Below the pieces are notes generated by a model that did no database searches, was not told the DNA's origin, and worked only from the letters and a program-made list of their open reading frames with translations. From positions 1-54,217 of the IMG/VR virus record IMGVR_UViG_3300014050_000030: a stretch of 54,217 nt of DNA. One strand, given 5' to 3'. The stretch's first letter is position 1; each line of letters opens with the position of its first letter. Positions 23,572 through 31,729 of the stretch are shown piece by piece. The DNA comes from a virus. The position numbers and the translations under genes are program-made.

Positions 23572-23954
23572 TACCGAATCCTATCTACAATGACATTCGG
23601 ATTCCAGCCGCCGCCTTCCGCTTGTCTAGCGGGTCTGGCAGGGCCATTTGAAGAAGAAGCTACACCTCCGGCACCGCTTCCTTGCTGGACTACAGGATAA
23701 CCGCAGTCATAGCATTGATAAGAATGCACGACACCGTTAGCGGTTGTTATCGAGCCGACCTTTGTGTAGTTGCCGCTTCTACAGCCTGGGCAAAGCTCAG
23801 CTGGCTGCGCCATGATAGGGGGCGTGGACGCGTTATAGACCTCTTGGTTTCCTTGGGTAAAAGCCTCCGGTCTTGTTTGAGGCTGCACAGGAGGGGTTGA
23901 TAGTGGAACTTGCGGAGTTCCAAGCTTTTGCGCCCACCAATTAGAATTTCCCAT
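23571..23954 (-). CDS. Zinc-ribbon protein with Pro/Gly-rich flanks
   Basis: A 127-residue protein with an N-terminal NSNWWAQKLG motif, a Pro/Gln-rich linker, a zinc ribbon (CPGC...CYDC) in the middle and a Gly/Arg-rich C-terminus. The short Trp-rich N-terminus looks like an interaction peptide. It lies immediately upstream of recA and overlaps a gene next to polA, so a replication-accessory role is likely but unproven. Confidence 0.6.
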   Translation of the reverse strand: MGNSNWWAQKLGTPQVPLSTPPVQPQTRPEAFTQGNQEVYNASTPPIMAQPAELCPGCRSGNYTKVGSITTANGVVHSYQCYDCGYPVVQQGSGAGGVASSSNGPARPARQAEGGGWNPNVIVDRIR

Positions 23955-24423
23955 TGTCTACCTCCTTGGCAACCACACCGCTGGGAAGAACAACCCCCAA
24001 AGAGAGGGCTGCTGAAAAAGCAGCAATCAAAGCTGACATTGAAACCTGACCAAGTATCTCTCTGGTAGTTTCCAAGACGTCGTCGGCTTCTTCATCGCTA
24101 AGATGCATTTTTGATTTGATGTTCTCATGTTGGAATTCGGTGACGACAATCGAGTTAATCTGAGCAAGTGATTGCAAGAAAGGAAGAATGGGGACAATGA
24201 GGTCGAGGCGTTTTGCGCTTGCCTCTTTCTCCATCTCTTCCACGTCTTCGCTTAACCCGCTCAACCCCAATTGGGCCGCTATCTTGTTAGGATTTGTAAT
24301 ATCCATGTCATAGCAGTACCAACGGAACAAGGTGCTCATGGGGATGACGGGTGATTCCGTTTCAATGGAGAACTCCACGTCTTTAATAACCTCTTTTGAG
24401 CGCTTCCAGAATTTCCAGCTCAT
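23941..24423 (-). CDS. Hypothetical helical protein after DNA polymerase
   Basis: A 160-residue protein beginning MSWKFWKRSKE. It has an ATGA overlap with the DNA polymerase stop, so it is translationally coupled to it. It is mostly helical, with a hydrophobic C-terminal half (SALIAAFSAALSLGVVLP) that could be a membrane-associated helix pair. It is not recognised. A polymerase- or membrane-linked accessory role would be inference. Confidence 0.6.
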   Translation of the reverse strand: MSWKFWKRSKEVIKDVEFSIETESPVIPMSTLFRWYCYDMDITNPNKIAAQLGLSGLSEDVEEMEKEASAKRLDLIVPILPFLQSLAQINSIVVTEFQHENIKSKMHLSDEEADDVLETTREILGQVSMSALIAAFSAALSLGVVLPSGVVAKEVDNGKF

Positions 24424-26405
24424 TTTGCCTCTCCCCACTTCTTTACAATTTTAACATCTGCGATTAGCGGAACGCGCAACACATCTACTCCTTCCATGGC
24501 AGAACGAATAGCCTCAGCCGTTTCTTCTGCCATATTTGATGGGCATAGGGTAACAAGCTCGTCATGCACGGTCAAAAGCAGCTTTGCCTCTTCTGGAATC
24601 AAAGTATGGGCAGACACCATTGCAATTTTTATAATGTCCGCCGCCGACCCTTGAATGCGCGTGTTAAACGCTTGTCTCTCTGCCTGAGACCTGAGACTTA
24701 CATCTCGGGATAACAACTCGGGCAAAAATCTTTTCCTGCCTAGCAGGGTTTTTACGCAAGGAACGGGATTCTTGCTTGATTTAGCAGCCCCGATGACTAG
24801 CGCTTTGTATCGAAGAACGGAGGGGAATTTATCATTAAAATTAGCAAGCAGGTCTTTTGCGTCTTTGGAAGAGCAGCCAATTTGCCGTGCGATTTTATCT
24901 GGGCCGACTCCGTAAGCCATTGAAAGCACCAAAACCTTACCGGCTTTTCGGTCAACTCCCATGACGTTTCCCACGGTTGTGTAAATATCCTCGCCGTTAA
25001 GGTAGTTATTCATCATAACCTCGTCTTGCGAAAAAGACGCAATGATGCGGGGCTCAATCTGGCTGTAGTCAGCCACCACCAACAAATGGTCATCGGGGGC
25101 TGCAAATAAGTTTCTAATTGCCCTACCGTGCTCGGTGTTGGGCGCCGGAACATTCTGCAGGTTCGGGTTGCGGCTGGAGAAACGGCCTGTCTCAGCGCCG
25201 TTTTGAATGAAGTCGCAGTACACCCGCCCATTGACCAACAAGCTGTCTTTTGTCTCCCGCTTTTCTTTACCCATAACTGTGCGAACTACTTCGCCGCCCT
25301 TGTAAGGAACTACATAAGCGGTATTTAATTTGTTAAGTTCTGAATAATGGAGCAAAGCATCCACCAATTCGTCTTTTCCTCGCCACGCTTCCAATGCTTC
25401 AGCGGAAACGGAATATTCAGACAAATCCGGCTTCTTGCCAGACTCTAGCTTTTCCTGCCCTTTGTTGGTCAGAATCTTGGGAGTCAGGCCTCTATTGCCA
25501 TCTTTCTTGGAACCGAAAAGAATTAACTGCTTGTCAGCATTTGAATTAATATTGAAAGGGCGCTTTGCAATTGAGAAAATAGCTGCCCTTGCAGCTTCGA
25601 CGTCCTCTTTCAATTTGGCATCTAATTCATCCAAAGCGCTCAAATCGATTGGGGCGCCGGTTAATTTCATATCGCACAGAACTTTGAGAACGTCCATCTC
25701 CAAGTCCATAACCAATTGAACATCGGCTTCAATGATTTTTGCAGCAACAGCTTTCCATAACAGAAAAGTGTATTTAGCATCAAGGTAAGCGTATTTAGCG
25801 ACTTCTTCAAAAGTGTGCTTTTCAACTTCTTTGCCGACGCCCTTGACCATCTCGTACCCAAATTCGCGCTTGAGGCAGTCGTCCAAACCGCATTTGTTCT
25901 TGTTGCGGTTGTCATAAAGAAACGAGCCAATCATCGTGTCAAAGTAAGGGCCTGTTGGTACTCGCCCGCCGTAGTATTTTGCAACAGAGCAAAGGTCAAA
26001 CACAAGATTGTGGCCAATTGTCAGAATCTTGTCATTGAACAACAACGGTTCTAGTGCTTTAAATACTTCTGCGGGGTAAAGTTGCATGGGTGGAGCACCG
26101 AAGACTTTGGTAGCGTTTTTCTCGCTTTTAGAGTAATCGCTTGGCTTCGGAGGTAATCCTTTTTCACGGCGTTTTTGACCAACGCTTGTAAGCGGGTAGA
26201 TAACATCTACAACATCTCCATTCGGGTGACCCATAGGAATGACATCGCACCGCCCATAGGTGGCAAAACTAATCCATAGGACCTCATTCACGGCAGGTGT
26301 GCCTCTGCGGGGTCCAACGGTTTCAACATCAAAAGCAAACGCATCTTGAGATAGGTAATAGGAAACCATGTCGTCAAGTTGTTCAGGCGTAAAAATGATA
26401 TTCAT
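24420..26405 (-). CDS. polA: Family A DNA polymerase with 3'-5' exonuclease domain
   Basis: A 661-residue DNA polymerase. The N-terminal exonuclease motif FAFDVETVG lies at about residues 23-31. The polymerase motifs are DYSQIEPRI (D446), the O-helix with R486, K490, L494 and Y498, QGSAADIIK, and TVHDELV with the second metal-binding Asp near 615. The residue equivalent to E. coli F762 is Leu (L494). No 5'-3' exonuclease domain is present. It replicates the phage genome with the primase and DnaB-type helicase. It overlaps its downstream gene and is preceded by an AGGGGAG site. Confidence 0.95.
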   Translation of the reverse strand: MNIIFTPEQLDDMVSYYLSQDAFAFDVETVGPRRGTPAVNEVLWISFATYGRCDVIPMGHPNGDVVDVIYPLTSVGQKRREKGLPPKPSDYSKSEKNATKVFGAPPMQLYPAEVFKALEPLLFNDKILTIGHNLVFDLCSVAKYYGGRVPTGPYFDTMIGSFLYDNRNKNKCGLDDCLKREFGYEMVKGVGKEVEKHTFEEVAKYAYLDAKYTFLLWKAVAAKIIEADVQLVMDLEMDVLKVLCDMKLTGAPIDLSALDELDAKLKEDVEAARAAIFSIAKRPFNINSNADKQLILFGSKKDGNRGLTPKILTNKGQEKLESGKKPDLSEYSVSAEALEAWRGKDELVDALLHYSELNKLNTAYVVPYKGGEVVRTVMGKEKRETKDSLLVNGRVYCDFIQNGAETGRFSSRNPNLQNVPAPNTEHGRAIRNLFAAPDDHLLVVADYSQIEPRIIASFSQDEVMMNNYLNGEDIYTTVGNVMGVDRKAGKVLVLSMAYGVGPDKIARQIGCSSKDAKDLLANFNDKFPSVLRYKALVIGAAKSSKNPVPCVKTLLGRKRFLPELLSRDVSLRSQAERQAFNTRIQGSAADIIKIAMVSAHTLIPEEAKLLLTVHDELVTLCPSNMAEETAEAIRSAMEGVDVLRVPLIADVKIVKKWGEAK

Positions 26406-26419
26406 ATCTCCCCTTAAAG

Positions 26420-26458
26420 GCCTGGGGCAGAGCGAAGGGGAGGCGCCCTGCCCCAGGC
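26420..26458 (-). terminator. Hairpin between the SSB-like gene and polA
   Basis: Perfect 11-bp GC-rich arms GCCTGGGGCAG/CTGCCCCAGGC (26420-26430 and 26448-26458) surround a 17-base loop. It follows the stop of the SSB-like gene and lies just before the polA ribosome-binding site. There is no long U-tract, so it may attenuate or stabilise RNA and set the SSB to polymerase ratio. Confidence 0.65.
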
Positions 26459-26468
26459 AGCTTAGGTG

Positions 26469-27134
26469 TCAGCTCAAGGATTCAGCGATTTCAAGGAGGT
26501 CCTGGTAAGGAGTCTCCCGAATAATGGAGGCGTCGTAGCACTCCATCTCTGCAATTGCTGCAGTTGCTGCGGCTTCATTGATACCCCAGTCCTCTTCAAG
26601 GTCGCGGCCCTTGACCGCATTGAAGTGGTAAACCGTGGTCTGCTTGACGCCAGTCCGGCTGATTGCCCAGAAGTTCTTGTTAAGAGGACCCTGGGGGGAG
26701 AAGTGCGCAGAGTGCATCGTCTTGTACAGACGCGGTGTTGCGATAAGCAACTGGCGCTCTGCGGGATTGACACTCAGATTTGCGATAGTGAACGCCCTCT
26801 TGACTTCAGGGCGGTGCTTCAAGATATCGCAGAGGGGGCAGTTGCTCTGCAGACAAACATACGAACGCTTGCCGGAGGTCTTCTGCTGTAGGAAGTGGAG
26901 CTTGTACGAAGCAAACGGACCATCCGGGTCAAGGACCTTGATAATCTGAAAGTCTTCGTTGTGCTTGAACTCAATCGGGTAATCGCCCGAAGGAGCGGTG
27001 AGTTTCTCTGCTGCGTCCCACCCGGAGCTGATAGCAGTGCTAGCAGCCTGTGAAGGGCGAGCGTCAACATCGAACTCGCTGTTTGCCGCGTCCACATACT
27101 TTGATGCAGCGGCTTCGTTCTTCTGGATTGGCAT
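26469..27134 (-). CDS. Probable single-stranded DNA-binding protein
   Basis: A 221-residue protein directly upstream of polA. The central region holds VCLQSNCPLCDIL, a CxxC zinc-like site, within a beta-rich domain (residues 65-160). The C-terminal tail ends in acidic and hydrophobic residues (LLEIAESLS), as in T4 gp32-type proteins. The layout and gene position fit a phage ssDNA-binding protein. The homology is not strong enough to exclude another DNA-binding role. Confidence 0.55.
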   Translation of the reverse strand: MPIQKNEAAASKYVDAANSEFDVDARPSQAASTAISSGWDAAEKLTAPSGDYPIEFKHNEDFQIIKVLDPDGPFASYKLHFLQQKTSGKRSYVCLQSNCPLCDILKHRPEVKRAFTIANLSVNPAERQLLIATPRLYKTMHSAHFSPQGPLNKNFWAISRTGVKQTTVYHFNAVKGRDLEEDWGINEAAATAAIAEMECYDASIIRETPYQDLLEIAESLS

Positions 27135-27146
27135 ATTCAGTCCTTT

Positions 27147-27623
27147 TCAGTCAGTCTCTTTTTCATCAGCGCGGATTTTGTTCCACGCTTCAGCAATCTC
27201 TACCGGAACTTGTGGATGATTCTTCCACTCGACCCGTGGTGTGTCAAATAGGCCTGCCTCTTTGAACATCTGGACTGCCGCGTCTATCATTGCCTTACTA
27301 TACAGACGCCTGCCTGCACGCGCAACCCCGTTTTTGTCAGGCTTTGTTGGAAGCCTGTATGGAGATGCCGGAAGGTGCCCCTCTTTAATCCATGTGCGGA
27401 TTGTGATGATGGGCCTGCCAAGCGCCTGTGCCAGAGAACCGATGGTATACATGGCAATCTTCTTGCCATTTGGGAGGGTCTTCTCATAGTAATTAGACTC
27501 CCACGAACCATCGGTTTCTTTGACAACCTGTGGTGATTCATCTACAGGGCGTCGTTTTTTCCTGCTGCCGGGATAAAACTCCTCAAGCTCGGAAAAAGTC
27601 CGCTCTATAAATGCATCGCTCAT
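27147..27623 (-). CDS. MerR-like helix-turn-helix protein
   Basis: A 158-residue protein with a central MerR/excisionase-type HTH (YTIGSLAQALGRP, then TIRTWIKEGHLP) at about residues 58-85, followed by a wing with GRRLYS. The N-terminus is charged and the C-terminus helical. It may regulate the replication operon or aid recombination. No integrase is seen, so an excisionase role is unlikely. It overlaps the downstream gene by four bases. Confidence 0.75.
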   Translation of the reverse strand: MSDAFIERTFSELEEFYPGSRKKRRPVDESPQVVKETDGSWESNYYEKTLPNGKKIAMYTIGSLAQALGRPIITIRTWIKEGHLPASPYRLPTKPDKNGVARAGRRLYSKAMIDAAVQMFKEAGLFDTPRVEWKNHPQVPVEIAEAWNKIRADEKETD

Positions 27624-28021
27624 TTTAAATTGCTCCCCTTCGACTTCTGATATTGCAACAAGTCATCTAATGTGAGTAGATAACCTTTGCTCGGATTCGG
27701 GGGGATATTACATGACACTTCTCGGATAGTGCCCGCTATGTGTTTAGCGGCAATCACGGCCTTGATATGTCCTGTAGGTACAATTATAGCAGATTCTCCA
27801 AGGACAAAAGCCCAGTGGCTTGCTTTAGTTACCTCAATTCCGCTTGCAAGATACGTTCCTTGCAAAGTGTTATAGCAGGACCGTTCAATATAAAGGTTTC
27901 CTGTATCAAACCACTTCAAATCCCTTTTTACTTCAACGGTATCAATAGACAGCAGGGATGAGACGTACTCCTCGCCTTCTTTGCCTACTGATAAATCTAA
28001 ATCAAAGTCGGAATTCTTCAC
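27620..28021 (-). CDS. Small PD-(D/E)XK-like nuclease or resolvase family protein (putative)
   Basis: A 133-residue protein. An N-terminal SVGKEGEEYVSSLLS helix, a following D27 and VEVK (E30, K32) suggest a PD-(D/E)XK fold, as in several small phage nucleases. The GTG start overlaps the upstream stop as GTGA. The middle (IEVTKASHWAFVLGESAIIVP) forms the rest of the core. The catalytic activity is not proved. Confidence 0.55.
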   Translation of the reverse strand: MKNSDFDLDLSVGKEGEEYVSSLLSIDTVEVKRDLKWFDTGNLYIERSCYNTLQGTYLASGIEVTKASHWAFVLGESAIIVPTGHIKAVIAAKHIAGTIREVSCNIPPNPSKGYLLTLDDLLQYQKSKGSNLK

Positions 28022-28473
28022 TTAATCACCGTCGCCCAAGTGACTTTCTCAGGAAACATCTTGTCAATATCTTCGTCGGTTAGCAACCCTTCATTGTATG
28101 CAGCCATGACGGCTTCTTCATCAAGAACTGCGACAGTCTTGACGCATCTTTCAATTAAGTCTTTTTCTTTCAAAATAGCGTGGGCTTCTTCTTCATTAAA
28201 GTTTTTAGACACCCTGCGCTGGCGTGTGACTTTTGACACCCCGGAAACAGTGTCGTTGAGTTCGACGACAATGTGCCCCTTTGCATCTTCTTTGCCAAGC
28301 TCTTCCGTCATGCGGTCAATTTGCCCTCTGACAAAAGTTTTCCGCTCCGTAAGCATGTCCATGTTGGATTTAATTTGCTCATGTTGACGGACATAGTTGA
28401 TAAGGCCTTCTAATCCTTCATCTTCCGCCATAGGCATGATGGAGGTAAAAGCTTCTGAAATTTGCTCGTTCAT
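28018..28473 (-). CDS. Hypothetical coiled-coil protein
   Basis: A 151-residue, highly charged, helical protein with a long central segment (KSNMDMLTERKTFVRGQID onwards) that looks coiled-coil. It is coupled by ATGA to the SNF2 helicase stop and by GTGA to the nuclease-like gene. It is not recognised. A small accessory of the helicase is a reasonable guess. Confidence 0.6.
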   Translation of the reverse strand: MNEQISEAFTSIMPMAEDEGLEGLINYVRQHEQIKSNMDMLTERKTFVRGQIDRMTEELGKEDAKGHIVVELNDTVSGVSKVTRQRRVSKNFNEEEAHAILKEKDLIERCVKTVAVLDEEAVMAAYNEGLLTDEDIDKMFPEKVTWATVIK

Positions 28474-30056
28474 GTTGATTCCCCTTCTAGGAATTTGGTG
28501 AGGCTGCTTAGTGTAAGGGACAGCCCCCCTTGGTCGTCAAATCCATCCCCGTCAATAATTGCAGACGCCACGGAGCTTTTCTGCTGCAGCATCTCATATT
28601 GGCGTTGCTCGATAGAGCCGCCTGTTAGCAAATCTTGAATTACGACAATCGGCCATTCTGAAGAGGCCCGTTTGATTCTGCCGTTTCTTTGCTCTGCAGT
28701 TCCTGCACTCCAAGGAAGGTCGTAATTTATAAGAAGATTAGCAGCAGGCAGGTCAACGCCATAGCCCCCAGCATCAGAGCTAACAAACACCCTGATGGCG
28801 GGATTGGTGTTGAAAGCAACTTTTCTAGCTTCTTTTGTTTTAGCATCGACTTCTCCTGTGTAAGCCACGCAAATATCTTCCCCCAAAGATTTTACTATTA
28901 TGTCTACCATATCGACATAAGAGGAAAATATAACTAGTTTATTGGCCTCTGATGAGCTTAAAAAGTCTTTTACATACCCGATTAAATAATCTAACTTAGG
29001 GGTTGATTTTAAAGTATCAAGAGCCCCCTCTTCCGCCAACATATAAGCATACGCCGACCCGCCGTTTAAAGATTCAAACCGCTTGGCGCTGTTACGGAGC
29101 AAATCCGGGTGGCTACACAGCATCCTCATGCACATGACCTTTGACATGATTTTGCCTCTGGCTTCATCCATCTCTGAGAATCGCTTTGACGTCGTGGAAG
29201 CCCCGTAATGCTCCGATAAGTTAAAAGAGGAGCCAAAATGCTCCATGGCTTCTTTTATGTCTTGCACCACTTCGGTTGATATCTGTTTGTAAAGTTTTGA
29301 AGCGGCCCTGTCTAGCGAAATCATTACTGGTGCTTTGTGGATTGTTTTAGGAAGATAGGGCGAGACATCCGGGTCTGTTTGAGTTTTTCTCACTGAAGCT
29401 TTGCTCATTAAATCGTGGAAGGTGTTCAAATTTCTGTACCCTTCTACCCAGCCATTCCATCCCCGCACTATGAACATCTTGTCAAACTTGTCGAACCTTC
29501 CTAGTACGGATGAATCGACAAACTGCATGATGGAGAACAATTCCTCTGGGCGCCCGTTTTCTATCGGAGTTCCGGTAAGAGCAAATCTAAAAGGCGCGTT
29601 TCCAAGTTTCTTAACATGCTTTGAACGTTTTGACTTGAAGCTTTTGATGGCCGTCGCTTCATCAAGAACCACAAAACCGCGAGGAAGCTTAGAAACGTAA
29701 GCCCAATCATTGACCACCTGCTCGTAGTTGAGGATGACATAATCTACTCCTGTCTTGCGCCAATCAAGCGCTGCTTGATATTGCTCTGCTCTTTTAGAAG
29801 GAGTGCCGTCAATAACTAAGGCGGTGCTCCCGTTGGTAAATTTCTCTATCTGGCTTTTCCACTGATATTTAAGGCTGGATAAGCAGATAATCAAACCAGG
29901 TTCGTTAATTTCTTGTTCGTCCATTAACCGCTCGATTGCGGCGATGGTCAGCACTGTTTTGCCCAGCCCCAAATCGTAGGCGACCAACATGGAGCCGCGC
30001 TCGCACATGCGGTCAACAGCTTCAGGCTGGTAAGGCAACAAAGTGCCGGTGAACAT
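28470..30056 (-). CDS. SNF2-family DNA helicase/ATPase
   Basis: A 528-residue SNF2-like superfamily 2 helicase. Motif I is DLGLGKT (28-34), motif II is DEAT (132-135), and motif III is LTGTPIE (160-166). The C-terminal domain has a VSSDAGGYGVDLP segment and a QRNGRIKR motif VI. It translocates on double-stranded DNA without unwinding in most family members, and phage homologues may remodel replication forks. It is coupled to an upstream 54-residue Cys-containing gene by a one-base overlap. Confidence 0.92.
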   Translation of the reverse strand: MFTGTLLPYQPEAVDRMCERGSMLVAYDLGLGKTVLTIAAIERLMDEQEINEPGLIICLSSLKYQWKSQIEKFTNGSTALVIDGTPSKRAEQYQAALDWRKTGVDYVILNYEQVVNDWAYVSKLPRGFVVLDEATAIKSFKSKRSKHVKKLGNAPFRFALTGTPIENGRPEELFSIMQFVDSSVLGRFDKFDKMFIVRGWNGWVEGYRNLNTFHDLMSKASVRKTQTDPDVSPYLPKTIHKAPVMISLDRAASKLYKQISTEVVQDIKEAMEHFGSSFNLSEHYGASTTSKRFSEMDEARGKIMSKVMCMRMLCSHPDLLRNSAKRFESLNGGSAYAYMLAEEGALDTLKSTPKLDYLIGYVKDFLSSSEANKLVIFSSYVDMVDIIVKSLGEDICVAYTGEVDAKTKEARKVAFNTNPAIRVFVSSDAGGYGVDLPAANLLINYDLPWSAGTAEQRNGRIKRASSEWPIVVIQDLLTGGSIEQRQYEMLQQKSSVASAIIDGDGFDDQGGLSLTLSSLTKFLEGEST

Positions 30057-30220
30057 TAGAAACCTTCCCAGCCGTTCAAGGCTGCATCCACGCCGCGTTT
30101 ATAAGCCGCTTTTAATGCTTCGCACATTACGCACTCGCCAGTAGTCCAATTGACAGCCAACCGGTGCATGGGTTTGCCATTCAAAGTGGCTCCTGCGCAC
30201 TCTGGTTCTGCGTCGCTCAT
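30056..30220 (-). CDS. Small CxxC protein
   Basis: A 54-residue protein with a single CVMC pair and another Cys near the N-terminus. Its stop overlaps the SNF2 helicase start (TAATG), and its start overlaps the upstream zinc-ribbon stop by four bases. Coupling supports expression. The function is unknown, and a short zinc-binding accessory is possible. Confidence 0.65.
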   Translation of the reverse strand: MSDAEPECAGATLNGKPMHRLAVNWTTGECVMCEALKAAYKRGVDAALNGWEGF

Positions 30221-30390
30221 GCTTTTCCTCCCCATCCCCCACCTTTGAAAGCTATGGCTGGCGGAGTGTACAAGCGCTTCATCACACCTTTGCAGTTGTT
30301 ACAAAGTTGCGGGTCGTTGCACTCGGAAATCGGTTTGCGAACCTCTAAGTGCGTATCGCACGCCATGCAATAGTAAAGATAAGTAGCCAT
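30217..30390 (-). CDS. FmdB-like zinc-ribbon protein
   Basis: A 57-residue protein with two Cys pairs (CMAC and CNNC), then a basic stretch and an AFKGGGWGGKA tail, which matches the FmdB/CxxC-CxxC putative regulatory family seen in many phages. It is coupled to both neighbours. It may bind nucleic acid or act as a regulator, but no target is known. Confidence 0.75.
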   Translation of the reverse strand: MATYLYYCMACDTHLEVRKPISECNDPQLCNNCKGVMKRLYTPPAIAFKGGGWGGKA

Positions 30391-30779
30391 TAGTGCTTAG
30401 GCCACTTTCCTCGCTGAACCATGAGAGCGATAATGGAATAGTTAATCATGTCAACAAGGGTGTCTTCGATTGATTCATACTTAGGTGCCTTTTTGCCAAG
30501 AATGAGCGTCTTCAATCGCTCCATCTTGTCGTGCATACGAACAAGTAGACCGTTGATTGCGCCGCCAGGGGCGTTGTTGATGTTATCCGGGCCGTAGTCC
30601 TGATGCTTTTTGATTAAAATGTCGGCAGCCTCTAATGCAATCTTCGCAACTGCTTCCTCAAATGTCTCAGGCTTTTCAATAGCAGTGAGAGGGTCCCATT
30701 GCTTATCTTTGCGGTTCATGCGACGTTTCCATTCTTGATATTCTTTTTCGCGGGCGTTCTTATAAAATTCTTTATCCAT
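30390..30779 (-). CDS. DUF1599 / nucleotide-modification-associated domain 1 protein
   Basis: A 129-residue helical protein with KKHQDYGPDNI, GLLVRMHDKMERL and EDTLVDMINYSIIA, the signature of the DUF1599 (Nmad1) family, which is linked to MazG-like nucleotide metabolism. It is associated with modified-base phages in other genomes, but no base-modification pathway is evident here. It lies between the primase and the zinc-ribbon gene. Confidence 0.8.
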   Translation of the reverse strand: MDKEFYKNAREKEYQEWKRRMNRKDKQWDPLTAIEKPETFEEAVAKIALEAADILIKKHQDYGPDNINNAPGGAINGLLVRMHDKMERLKTLILGKKAPKYESIEDTLVDMINYSIIALMVQRGKWPKH

Positions 30780-30787
30780 GATTTCTC

Positions 30788-31729
30788 CTAACGTAGGTGG
30801 CGTAAGTGTCTTAGAACATGGCGGGCTGTGTCAAGCCCGGTTGCAATCTCGGCTTTGCTCATCCCCCCAATGTCTTTCTGGTCGGTGTACTCGTAATTAA
30901 AAAACCAAGAATCAAAATTATTGGAAAACCCCATTTTTGCCAAATTATAAGAAGTTGACCTTCCCGCGTCGTCATTATCTAGGGCAAAAATAATGCGGTC
31001 CGCCCCCTTGATAATATTGACCTGCTCGCGGCTTGGGGACGCCCCATAAATGGCCACACCCCCGTAAATGCCCACAGAACGCATTCTAACGGCATCTAGG
31101 GGCGATTCGACTACTATCATGTCCCCTCCCTCATAAAGCCCGTAGCCGAAGACTGAGAGGCTTTTTTTCACGCCAGTGGGGTAATTTTTAAAATATCTGG
31201 ACCCATAACCCTTTTCCTGCCACCCCATCAGCGCCCCTGTGTAAGGGTCTCTAATCGGAATTATCCAATTTTTATTCCTTGTATCCCAACGGATACAATA
31301 TGCCTCAGCAGCCTCTAAGGTCAGCCCTCTGGACTGGAGAGCCTCCAAGGGAGGGGTATCAAAGGCGGCCAATGTCGCTTCTGACAAATAATTTAAATCA
31401 TCAAAAGCTGGTTTTTTTGATTCCGCCCGCGTCAAGGCCTCTGTCAGGCCTTCATCCAAATCCCCAAGCCATTCCTTGGCTTTAGAGAAGTCAGCCCCAT
31501 CCTGCCCAAAAAACCCATTGACATAACAGATAAGATAGTAGAGGCTACCTTTAAACCCGCAGGAAAAACATATGTGGGCGCCAGTTTCCATATTTATGTA
31601 CCACGATGGATTGTGGTCCGGTTTGCCAGTTCTATCCAAATGCCCGGGGCACAGAGCCCTCAGCTCATTCCCCATCTCTGCTATGACATCTATGCCTAAG
31701 CGAGCAAGGGTGCTTTCTACCCCCGTCAC
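30788..31729 (-). CDS. dnaG: DnaG-type DNA primase with zinc-binding and Toprim domains
   Basis: A 313-residue protein. The N-terminal CHC2-like zinc site is CPGH (C27, H30) with a distant CFSC (C54, C57). A TOPRIM domain follows, with VVESPLDAV and ALDNDDAGR carrying the acidic metal ligands. It primes synthesis for PolA and works with the adjacent DnaB-type helicase. The GTG at 31729 overlaps the helicase stop (GTGA). An ATG at 31777 would add 16 residues that run into the helicase gene. Confidence 0.87.
   Translation of the reverse strand: MTGVESTLARLGIDVIAEMGNELRALCPGHLDRTGKPDHNPSWYINMETGAHICFSCGFKGSLYYLICYVNGFFGQDGADFSKAKEWLGDLDEGLTEALTRAESKKPAFDDLNYLSEATLAAFDTPPLEALQSRGLTLEAAEAYCIRWDTRNKNWIIPIRDPYTGALMGWQEKGYGSRYFKNYPTGVKKSLSVFGYGLYEGGDMIVVESPLDAVRMRSVGIYGGVAIYGASPSREQVNIIKGADRIIFALDNDDAGRSTSYNLAKMGFSNNFDSWFFNYEYTDQKDIGGMSKAEIATGLDTARHVLRHLRHLR

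Noticed and set aside
27147-27623. MerR-like protein as an excisionase showing lysogeny
   Set aside because: No integrase or attachment site was found in the window, and the gene lies inside a replication operon.
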